A DNA stretch of 64,000 nt, taken from the NCBI GenBank assembly GCA_002480565.1, contig DLCK01000067.1:62001-126000 (forward strand). Direction: 5' to 3'. The position numbers and the translations under genes were made by a program. Below, one piece after another: positions 45,061 through 52,486 of the stretch. Within the stretch, counting starts at the first letter, position 1; every line of letters starts with the position of its first letter. A model generated the notes under the pieces. It had not been told where the DNA came from and did no database searches. It saw only the letters and a program-made list of their open reading frames with translations. The DNA is from Phycisphaerales bacterium UBA7800. Its GTDB lineage: Bacteria > Planctomycetota > Phycisphaerae > Phycisphaerales > Phycisphaeraceae.

Positions 45061-45774
45061 CTACTCCCAGAGTTTTCCGTTAACGCCCACCATATCCAAT
45101 CTGGCCTGCTGAGAATTGGCATGCCCATCAAGGTACAGCAGGTTTGCGGCATCATTATGTCGCCAATCTACACGGGCTGAACCGGAGTCGGGATTAATCT
45201 GATCTGTGCGGTTAAATGCTTTGGTGCCGGAAGACGAAAGTTCACCATCACTAATCACGCCGGTCTTTGAAGGCTTGGTGACAAAATCCATCCGCATAAA
45301 TAAAGGTTGGGTTTCAAAATCAACATTGTCCATCACAGTGTCGTTGACTGTGTAATTGGTTCGCCAAGGTGAATGACCAGCATAGTCTGCATACCAACGC
45401 TCTTCATCAGGACAAACAAACGGCTTTAATTCATCGCGCGTTTCGTTGGCTTTGTAGGTCTTGATGTTCAAACCTTGATCCATCATCAACACAACCCATC
45501 GACGCGTATTGCCTTGAACTGGTGGCGAGTCGTAGTCCGCAGCCATAATGCAGTTGTTATAGAGGTTGGCATAATTGACCAGCCCCATACCCAGCGTCCG
45601 AAGATTCGTCAGGCACTGCATACTCCGAGCCGCCTTGCGAGCGCTACCAAGTGCAGGCAACAAAATCGAGATCAACAGCGAGACGATGCTGATGACAACC
45701 AGCAATTCAATAAGTGTGAATCCACCTGAAGTTTTTGGGCTACCAGAACAATATTGTTGGTCAGTTTTGGGCAT
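45061..45774 (-). CDS. Pseudopilin-like protein (locus 3)
   Basis: This 237-residue protein has a longer leader of about 18 residues (MPKTDQQYCSGSPKTSGG) before FTLIELLVVISIV with Glu+5. The helix ends SARKAARSMQCLTNLRTLG, and the C-terminal box WRHNDAANLLYLDGH keeps an exact H-X9-DG spacing. The upstream in-frame start is rejected because it lacks a ribosome site and would extend the leader. Between it and the upstream LacI stop are two palindromes that look like operators, so it may be transcribed from its own regulated promoter as well as with LacI. Confidence 0.85.
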   Translation of the reverse strand: MPKTDQQYCSGSPKTSGGFTLIELLVVISIVSLLISILLPALGSARKAARSMQCLTNLRTLGMGLVNYANLYNNCIMAADYDSPPVQGNTRRWVVLMMDQGLNIKTYKANETRDELKPFVCPDEERWYADYAGHSPWRTNYTVNDTVMDNVDFETQPLFMRMDFVTKPSKTGVISDGELSSSGTKAFNRTDQINPDSGSARVDWRHNDAANLLYLDGHANSQQARLDMVGVNGKLWE

Positions 45775-45818
45775 GGATTTTGACCTTAGAAAAAGGTTGC
45801 AATGCATTATCTTGATAA

Positions 45819-45855
45819 TAACGTTAATCAATATATTTTAACGATACTGTATCGT
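45819..45855. promoter_or_regulatory. Two operator-like palindromes before the locus-3 pseudopilin
   Basis: TAACGTTA (45819-45826) is a CG-centred palindrome identical to the cores at 27788-27795 and 46889-46896. Fifteen bp further, ACGATAC-T-GTATCGT (45841-45855) is a perfect 7-bp inverted repeat with an odd centre. They lie in the LacI-pseudopilin gap (45775-45875) and are candidates for regulator binding. Confidence 0.6.
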
Positions 45856-45875
45856 ATTAATCGCGTTACCCAAAG

Positions 45876-46886
45876 TCAAGATTTTGGCGATATTTTTGCT
45901 CTTGCACTGCTCTTGCCGACGACCAGGCGTCCTGGAACGGTGATCCGTACTGGCGGGCCTTGTAAATCCTGGGATCGGAACAGCAATGTCCGAGCAGCAA
46001 TCTTGCCCATCAGCGACCAGTCCGGGCCATAGGTTGTCAGTTCCATTCGCGGCTTAAGGTGATTGGAATGACAAAGCTCATAAAGGTTGTCAAAGCCTGC
46101 AAGACTCAGATCATCAGGCACGCTGACTCCGAGTTGATCGAGCATGGTGATAAGTCCAAACGCTGAGGAGTCCGACGAAACCACGACGGCTGAGTTCCCA
46201 TCAATTAAACTTGCAACATCATAATATTCAAGCACTTCCTGATATCGAACATCAGGTATCAAACCTGCCCTGATCATGGCAATGGTATACCCGTCTGCGC
46301 GTTGCTGATACAGTTCAGTCAAGGGATCTTTATCCCCAAGAAAGGCGATCCGACGATGCCCTTGGGATATGAGATATTCCGTCACCAGCCGTGAACCGGT
46401 TGCATTGTCAGCGACCACATGCCACAGCGGATTGTCAGCGATGTAGCTACTAATCGCCAGCTTGGGGATATCCGGGGCAACGGCAACATCGTCATGGGTA
46501 TAACGACCAAAAATAAAGGCAGATTCAACTGACTGATTTTCCAATGACTTGGGGATCTGGCCTGATTTAGCCAACTCAATGACTGTTTCGACGCCATTAT
46601 CCTGACATTCACGTTGTAACGCTAAAAATATTGCCCGCTGAATGTCAGAATCAAAAGCTGAAAACTTGCTATCACTGCGTTCATAGGCAATGACCGATAC
46701 GCGTCGGGTAGCTGTTTTTTCAACACCATCGGCTTTGGGTGATGTGTAACCCATTTCCCGGGCCATCTTTACAATTCTAGCCTTCGTCTCAACAGCCAAG
46801 TCGGGGTGATCCCGCAAAGCACGTGACACGGTCATGACGGAGACACCCATCGCTTCAGCTATTTTTCGTTGACTTAGTTGACTCAT
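45876..46886 (-). CDS. LacI-family transcriptional regulator (locus 3)
   Basis: This 336-residue protein has an HTH (SQRKIAEAMGVSVMTVSRALRDH), followed by a hinge and a sugar-sensing domain with HRRIAFLGDKDPLTELYQQRADGY, and ends with a family-typical TIAARTLLFRSQDLQGPP. It is divergent from the CE12-LamG-PL10-like gene and upstream of the minus-strand locus. Palindromes on both sides suggest it controls both directions, including itself. An acidic sugar from pectin or a related polymer is a natural guess for the effector but is not shown by sequence. Confidence 0.9.
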   Translation of the reverse strand: MSQLSQRKIAEAMGVSVMTVSRALRDHPDLAVETKARIVKMAREMGYTSPKADGVEKTATRRVSVIAYERSDSKFSAFDSDIQRAIFLALQRECQDNGVETVIELAKSGQIPKSLENQSVESAFIFGRYTHDDVAVAPDIPKLAISSYIADNPLWHVVADNATGSRLVTEYLISQGHRRIAFLGDKDPLTELYQQRADGYTIAMIRAGLIPDVRYQEVLEYYDVASLIDGNSAVVVSSDSSAFGLITMLDQLGVSVPDDLSLAGFDNLYELCHSNHLKPRMELTTYGPDWSLMGKIAARTLLFRSQDLQGPPVRITVPGRLVVGKSSARAKISPKS

Positions 46887-46923
46887 AGTAACGTTAGTAT
46901 ATCATCCATTATCGTTAAGACAA
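46887..46923 (-). promoter_or_regulatory. LacI promoter with two CG-centred operators
   Basis: Minus strand: -35 TTGTCT (46918-46923), 16-bp spacer, -10 TATACT (46896-46901). AGTAACGTTAGT (46887-46898) abuts the start codon and overlaps the -10. A second, one-mismatch CG-centred site, TTATCGTTAA (46910-46919 region), sits at the -35 edge. Together they would permit strong autorepression and possibly control of the divergent lyase gene. Confidence 0.6.
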
Positions 46924-46996
46924 GCAATCGTGTAATAAATCATACTCACAAAAACATGATTGTACGCTGTATCCGCTCTCTGAAAGGCTCTGATTG

Positions 46997-49948
46997 ATGG
47001 CACATTTTTACACTTCATTTTCCATGCTTCTAAGCAGTCTTCTACTTCTATGTTCACCAGCGACGGCACAGCAAACCCAATACAACACCCCAACCTCCAA
47101 AGTTCGAATTGCGGTCATCGGCGATTCGACCGTCAGCAATTATGCCTCAACCAACAACCTGCGTGGCTGGGGCCAAGTGCTCATTGATTTTCTGGACGAG
47201 CAGCAGGTTGAAGTGATCAATAAAGCCAAAGGCGGTCGAAGTTCCAAGAGCTTTATTGATGAAGGACGTTGGGACAACGTTCTAGAGCTTGAACCCAAAC
47301 CAAACTATGTGATCATTCAATTTGGACACAATGACAATCCATTTAAAGCACCTGATCGACGGACACTCACGACACCTGTTCCAGAAACATTGCCAAGCGA
47401 TCAAGAAGTTGGCAGCAAGCTCAAGGATTACTACCAATACAATCTCAAACACTATGTCGAGGAAAGTCGACAGATGGGCGCGGTGCCAATCATCGTCGCG
47501 CCGATGGAACGTGGCGTCTTCAAAGACGGTAAGCTTTGGACACCCAACGCCCCCTATGCTCAAGCTGCACTGCAAGTTGCCAAAGAACTCGATGTCCCCA
47601 GTGTCGATCTGAACAGTTATGGTCTGAAACTTTACGAATCCATCGGCCCCGATGAAGCGATGCAATACCATGGCAAGACCGAGAAAGGTTACGACCGATC
47701 TCACTACAACGAAAAAGGTGCACGTCTCTGGGCCAAGTACATCGTCGAGCAAATCAGCAAACAAATCCCGTCATTTAACAAGCTGACAAAAAACGCCTCG
47801 CAATCAACCAATACCCAAACACCAATCAACGATCCACAAATCACGCGTTCAAATATCCTGTGGTCTGGTAAAGAACTCAATGCTGACATCAAGCTCAAGT
47901 GTTCTTTTAACAATCAAACATCAGACAATGCAGACATCGCCCAAGGTTTATCAAACGCTGGCGGCTTTGGGATTACAAGCATCTCCGGCGGACTTGATGG
48001 GGATGCCATACAAGTCGCCGAGCGCGGTGGGTATCTGCATTTCACAGCTAAGCAAAACATCAACTTCCAATCCAGCACGGTTGCCTTTGCCTTTCGTCAT
48101 ACTGGTAAACGACGTGAACTACCTCGCACACTTTTTGAAGTCCGCGGGGACTACCGCATCGGCATGCACATTCAGGAAAACAGTGTCCGACTGTACACCG
48201 CAAAAGCAGTCGCCCCGCATGCAGAATGGGATGCCATCGAACTCAACTGTGACGGCAAGCAACTGCTCGATGGCCAGTGGCATCGAATCGCTATCTCCTG
48301 GGATCAGAAATCCAACTGGGGATTCATCCAAGTCGACGACCAACAAACACAGGGCAAACTACCGTTACCTTTGGCAAAGCGTGGGCCGATGACACTGTTC
48401 CTCGGCAGCAGCGCTCTAGCCAAATGGGACCCCGCCGGTTCATCCCTGCCAGGCGAAGCATTCGACGAATTCACCATCTGGCAAGGACGGTTCGATCAAC
48501 TTAAACCGGTCGATGATGCGTCTTATCTCAAAGCGGATATGGTTGCAGATTGCAAAAAAGCCATTCACAAAGCACTCAATACCACACTCCAACTCCAACG
48601 CTATGGCGGGTGGCAACGCATCTATTCCTGGCCAACCTTACTCGGATCGCCTGCTCAGGGGCGCGACTACATCTGCTCGGACACCAGCATCTGCAATGAT
48701 AAAGGTGAGTCAACGCCTCGCATCGCATCGCAACTGATCTCTGCGTACAAAGTCCTTGGTGATGACACATATCTATATCCTGCGATTGAAACGGGTCGTG
48801 CCTTGATCGCTGCTCAATCCGAAGACGGGTATTGGGTGCATGGATACTACGGCACACCCTATGGCTTGAAGGTCAATGATATCGACCTGCCGACACTTCA
48901 AAGTGAATATCCCGAAGTCAAACTTCAGGACAGCGTGCAAGCCCATCCGATTCAATTGCTGCTGATCCTAGCACAGATCACCGGTGATAAAACATTCCTC
49001 GATGCAGCAATCAAAGGCGGTGAGTTTGTCTATCGGGCACAAAACCCCAACGGCAGCTGGTCGCATCACTGGGACCCACAACACAAACACGGTGCGACTG
49101 TCCGCGGCTTACCAAGAGGTGGGGAAATCAATGACCTTGCGATGAATGATGCCATCGACATCATGCATTTAATGTACTTACTCACCGGCGAAAAACGCTT
49201 TGAACAAGCAATGGATCGCGGCGGGCAATGGATCCTGGATGCTGATACAGGTGGTAAGACAGTCGGTTGGGCGCAGCAATATGACGAACATAACAAGCCC
49301 ACGGTCGCTCGTGCGTTTGAACCGGCTGCATGGTGTCGAACCGCCACCCTCAATGCCGCCCGACTACTCGTCACGCTGCATCAACAAAAGCCAGGCGATG
49401 GACGGTACCTTCGCAAGCTTGAAGCATTGAAAAAATGGGCTCATGAAAATGTCGACAAGAATGGCGACATCCATGAATACCTTGAACCTCAAACAGGCCG
49501 AGCGCTATTGATGTGGCAAGATAAAGTCTACTATGCTGATAAGCCCGGTGATTATGAGTATCTGAAAAACAACACGCCCACCAGTACGCGGAACCTCAAC
49601 CCTCGTCCGTTCATCCAAGACGTCGACCGCATCGTGGCGATGGCATATGACGGATATAACAGCGAGGAATTTATCAACTGGTTACCCACTCGCGTCAAGC
49701 AGGAATTGGCCTCACAAAATCCAGACTGCGGCATGTGGGTTTTGCCAATCTTTTCAAATTTCAGTGGTTCAATTGGCGCAGCATTTACTGTCAAGTGCAA
49801 TCCAGTTGACCGCATGCTCCAACACATTGATCTGCAACGCCAACGCGCCCAATCACCGGGTAAGACACTTGAAATTTTCGAGAAGAATCCAATGCCTCAG
49901 GCGCTGCAAGCTGTCAAAGCAATGAACCCGAAGCATCCGGTGTTTTAA
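46997..49948 (+). CDS. Secreted CE12-like acetylesterase, LamG and PL10-like pectate lyase fusion
   Basis: This 983-residue protein has a signal peptide (LLLLCSPATA|QQT). Domain 1 (about 35-250) is an SGNH hydrolase: VIGDSTVSNY (catalytic Ser), GRSSKSF, IQFGHNDNPF, and the closing DRSHYNEKG with the Asp-His pair, closest to rhamnogalacturonan acetylesterase. Domain 2 (about 290-500) is LamG-like. Domain 3 (about 520-960) is an (alpha/alpha) toroid resembling PL10 pectate lyases, with IAAQSEDGYWVHGYYGTPYG, NGSWSHHWDP, GWAQQYDEHNKPTVARAFEP and TLNAARLLVTL. It would deacetylate and cleave pectin-type polymer. TTG 46994 is an alternative start. It is divergent from LacI. Confidence 0.75.
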   Translation: MAHFYTSFSMLLSSLLLLCSPATAQQTQYNTPTSKVRIAVIGDSTVSNYASTNNLRGWGQVLIDFLDEQQVEVINKAKGGRSSKSFIDEGRWDNVLELEPKPNYVIIQFGHNDNPFKAPDRRTLTTPVPETLPSDQEVGSKLKDYYQYNLKHYVEESRQMGAVPIIVAPMERGVFKDGKLWTPNAPYAQAALQVAKELDVPSVDLNSYGLKLYESIGPDEAMQYHGKTEKGYDRSHYNEKGARLWAKYIVEQISKQIPSFNKLTKNASQSTNTQTPINDPQITRSNILWSGKELNADIKLKCSFNNQTSDNADIAQGLSNAGGFGITSISGGLDGDAIQVAERGGYLHFTAKQNINFQSSTVAFAFRHTGKRRELPRTLFEVRGDYRIGMHIQENSVRLYTAKAVAPHAEWDAIELNCDGKQLLDGQWHRIAISWDQKSNWGFIQVDDQQTQGKLPLPLAKRGPMTLFLGSSALAKWDPAGSSLPGEAFDEFTIWQGRFDQLKPVDDASYLKADMVADCKKAIHKALNTTLQLQRYGGWQRIYSWPTLLGSPAQGRDYICSDTSICNDKGESTPRIASQLISAYKVLGDDTYLYPAIETGRALIAAQSEDGYWVHGYYGTPYGLKVNDIDLPTLQSEYPEVKLQDSVQAHPIQLLLILAQITGDKTFLDAAIKGGEFVYRAQNPNGSWSHHWDPQHKHGATVRGLPRGGEINDLAMNDAIDIMHLMYLLTGEKRFEQAMDRGGQWILDADTGGKTVGWAQQYDEHNKPTVARAFEPAAWCRTATLNAARLLVTLHQQKPGDGRYLRKLEALKKWAHENVDKNGDIHEYLEPQTGRALLMWQDKVYYADKPGDYEYLKNNTPTSTRNLNPRPFIQDVDRIVAMAYDGYNSEEFINWLPTRVKQELASQNPDCGMWVLPIFSNFSGSIGAAFTVKCNPVDRMLQHIDLQRQRAQSPGKTLEIFEKNPMPQALQAVKAMNPKHPVF

Positions 49949-50037
49949 CATGACAATGCGGATTGTGATTTCCATAGGGTTTTGGATTTTCATTTTTTGC
50001 AATACAAAAAATGAGTATTCATGCCTTTGTGCTTTTC

Positions 50038-50112
50038 GTCATCCCCGCGCAGGCGGACATTCAGTGGGTTACAGTTATCGCTTGCATAAACCACTGGACT
50101 CCCGCCTGCGGA
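50038..50112. repeat. Imperfect palindrome of the gtcatccccgcgcaggcgg family
   Basis: The left arm ccgcgcaggcgg...cagtgg pairs imperfectly with ccactggactcccgcctgcgg on the right. The unit resembles the widespread dispersed element with core CCCGCGCAGGCGG. Part of the same sequence (tgcataaa, ccctgcgtgggagtgacg) returns near 50270-50320, which suggests two copies flank the next repeat. It lies in the 382-bp gene-free gap after the PL10-like gene. Confidence 0.6.
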
Positions 50113-50134
50113 CTTTATGCACGTGGCATCTGAT

Positions 50135-50220
50135 GTAGGGTGGGTGGAGCAAAGCGATACCCACCATAAATCCGTAATATCAAAGAATTGGTGGGTTTCG
50201 CTTTGCTCTACCCACCCTAC
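50135..50220. repeat. 31-bp terminal inverted repeat element (MITE-like)
   Basis: gtagggtgggt... (50135-50165) and ...acccaccctac (50190-50220) are inverted with 29 of 31 positions matching and a 24-bp centre. It is nested between the copies of another repeat. It has the look of a miniature non-autonomous element or dispersed palindrome. The reading frame that crosses it at 50180-50413 is not a real gene. Confidence 0.75.
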
Positions 50221-50330
50221 GAATCGTGTCGAGTAAGTCCGACCTCTGAATTAGCGGTAATTTCTCTTTATGCATTTGCTTATGAAATGACGTGCATAAA
50301 GTCCCTGCGTGGGAGTGACGGAAGAGGAGA

Positions 50331-51737
50331 TTAATTGTTTGCATCTGTGGCATGAATGTCTTGAGCAAGGGTATCACATAGAACATGTCGAATGGAATGT
50401 AAGAACGGTGCAATGTGATCTTGGAAATTCAAATCGCGCGGGGCGCATTGATACAACGGCACCAGAGCCGCTGCACAACCTGCTGCTTCGCCTGTTGCGA
50501 CAGAATTGCCTGTCACGCGATAGGAAGCGTGAGCGAAAAAATCGCCACTGATGCATCGGCCTGCGAATAAGAGATGATCAATTTCAGAAGCCACCAAAGC
50601 ACGAAATGGAATGTCGTAGGGCTGGGTTTGTTTCACAGGTGAGGGTTCAATACCGCCGCTTGCGGACTGCCTGCTGGTGGCATGCACATCCACACCAAAG
50701 GTGCATCGACAAACAGCATCATGGTGTCTGGCGCCGTTAACCATGTCATCGAGTGTTACGCGATAGCAACCATACGGTCGGGTACTTTCACGGATGCCGA
50801 TCTGATTGGCGGTGGCTACAAGTCTCAGATTTCCCCAAATACCGCCTGAATGTCTAAGGGCATGAACAATGCGATTGATTTCATCACGGGCGGCAATCGT
50901 GGCGGTGGTGACTTGCCTCACATCATGTGGATGCGAATCGTATTGGTGATTGACCATCAAGCCAAACATGTCCGGGTAAATTTCAAAGAGAGTCGGTTTC
51001 GTGTAAGAAGGTTCAATACCTGCGGATCGAATAGCTTTTAACAAGCGTTGTTTTGGAAGAGCCCATGCTTCATAGCCTATATTGTAATAAGGCTTGAGTT
51101 GTTGGCGATCCACCCCACTGACAATAGCCATCAACGACATCGGTTGCATTAGCGGTTTAAGTGAGTCCTTCACATCATTACCCAGTTCAAACGCACATCC
51201 GGCATGCCTTGCCAGTTCCCCATCTCCTGTGCAATCCACGAAAGTCGTCCCCGCAATTGCCTGCCTGCCACTTCTGGATTCGATGATGACATGTGACAGA
51301 CGATTGTCAGTATTCAGATGAGTTGCAACCATCCGGGCATGTAACAGCACGGTGATCCCCAGCTCAACCATCCACTGCTCAAGTATCCATTTCATCAACT
51401 CAGCATCATAGGTTCGGCCATTCCTGTACAGCGTTTCGGGTTCATTCATCTGCAATCGGCAGGCATCCAAGCGTGCAAAAAGTTGTGTCAACATTCCGGG
51501 TTTATTCTGACTGTCAATAATCCAACTTAGAAGTCCAGAGGTCCAGACGCCGCCAAGCTGTCCTTGTGATTCGATGAGTAGTACTGAGACGGGTTGTCCG
51601 AGTTGTTGCTGTGTCATTGCAGCGAAAATGGCAGCAGACACACCTGCGGGGCCTGCGCCACATATCACCACATCTGCCTTGAATTGGACATCGAGCTTTC
51701 GAGTGGGTTCGGCGATCTGATCCAGTGTTCTATTCAT
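50331..51737 (-). CDS. FAD-dependent oxidoreductase (FAD_oxidored family)
   Basis: This 468-residue flavoprotein has an N-terminal dinucleotide motif (VVICGAGPAGVSAAIFAAM), a second FAD-binding stretch GQLGGVWTSGLLSW, TTFVDCTGDGELARHAGC, and the C-terminal LLFAGRCISGDFFAHASYRVTGNSVATGEAAG. It belongs to the PF12831-type family frequently found near glycoside hydrolases and sulfatases in Planctomycetes. The substrate and reaction are unknown; oxidation of a sugar or polyol is plausible. No signal peptide is seen. It follows the locus-4 pseudopilin by 37 bp. A related paralogue lies at 60057-61427. Confidence 0.8.
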   Translation of the reverse strand: MNRTLDQIAEPTRKLDVQFKADVVICGAGPAGVSAAIFAAMTQQQLGQPVSVLLIESQGQLGGVWTSGLLSWIIDSQNKPGMLTQLFARLDACRLQMNEPETLYRNGRTYDAELMKWILEQWMVELGITVLLHARMVATHLNTDNRLSHVIIESRSGRQAIAGTTFVDCTGDGELARHAGCAFELGNDVKDSLKPLMQPMSLMAIVSGVDRQQLKPYYNIGYEAWALPKQRLLKAIRSAGIEPSYTKPTLFEIYPDMFGLMVNHQYDSHPHDVRQVTTATIAARDEINRIVHALRHSGGIWGNLRLVATANQIGIRESTRPYGCYRVTLDDMVNGARHHDAVCRCTFGVDVHATSRQSASGGIEPSPVKQTQPYDIPFRALVASEIDHLLFAGRCISGDFFAHASYRVTGNSVATGEAAGCAAALVPLYQCAPRDLNFQDHIAPFLHSIRHVLCDTLAQDIHATDANN

Positions 51738-51774
51738 TTAACGTATCAATCAAAATTGCAATAAAAGACTTAAA

Positions 51775-52482
51775 TCAAGGGTTTTTAACGACCAGACTAT
51801 CCGGTTCAATCTTGGGCAAGCTTGCGACATGACCATCCACAAACAGATCGTTGATAGCCTGGTTATGTCGAGTTGCAGCCAGATCATCCTCGCCGGATGC
51901 TGATTGATACAGGTCGTAATTGGGCGTGGTGTTGTAAGCAACAAAACGATAGCTATGAGCATCAACGACTGCGGTGGTTGCTGAGGCACGCACCAGATTC
52001 GGGAGACTGTAACCACTACCTGTGGTTGAACTGGCAGTCGACCCCAGATAGACGTGATAGGCGTAGGACAGTTCGTTGTAATCCCGTTTCATCGCTGGAA
52101 TGTTCCAGCCTTTGATTTGCGTCACATTTTCATCGTCCGGGCAGATTAAAGCACGATCCACGGATGCTGCTGCATAGCTCGAACGATAGGCAATACCGAG
52201 ATAACCTTTGATCAAGGATGGCCAGACCGTTGAATACGAACTGTTACCTTCATAAAAGTAAGCTGTAGCAGGCATGCGCTGCTTGTGATCATTGCTGTAG
52301 ACTGCAAAGGCGACTCCGATGTTATGCAGATTACTTGAACACTGAATCCGACGGGCCGCCTTACGCGCACTTCCCAACGCCGGCAGGAGAATTGAAATCA
52401 GCAACGAGATGATACTGATCACCACAAGCAGTTCGATGAGCGTAAAGGCATGGATTTGAGTATGAAAGTGTTTTTTTGACAT
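51775..52482 (-). CDS. Pseudopilin-like protein (locus 4)
   Basis: This 235-residue protein has leader MSKKHFHTQIHA, then FTLIELLVVISII with Glu+5; the helix ends SARKAARRIQCSSNLHNIG. The C-terminal box is TRHNQAINDLFVDGH, an exact H-X9-DG spacing. It sits between the beta-helix gene (upstream, ends 4 bp from this start) and the FAD oxidoreductase gene. It shares more than the helix with the other four copies. ATG 52482 is chosen because it gives the normal leader and follows AGGA. Confidence 0.85.
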   Translation of the reverse strand: MSKKHFHTQIHAFTLIELLVVISIISLLISILLPALGSARKAARRIQCSSNLHNIGVAFAVYSNDHKQRMPATAYFYEGNSSYSTVWPSLIKGYLGIAYRSSYAAASVDRALICPDDENVTQIKGWNIPAMKRDYNELSYAYHVYLGSTASSTTGSGYSLPNLVRASATTAVVDAHSYRFVAYNTTPNYDLYQSASGEDDLAATRHNQAINDLFVDGHVASLPKIEPDSLVVKNP

Positions 52483-52486
52483 TTGA

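Noticed and set aside
50180..50413. 77-residue open frame on the minus strand
   Set aside because: It crosses the 31-bp inverted repeat and overlaps the end of the FAD oxidoreductase gene; no family features.
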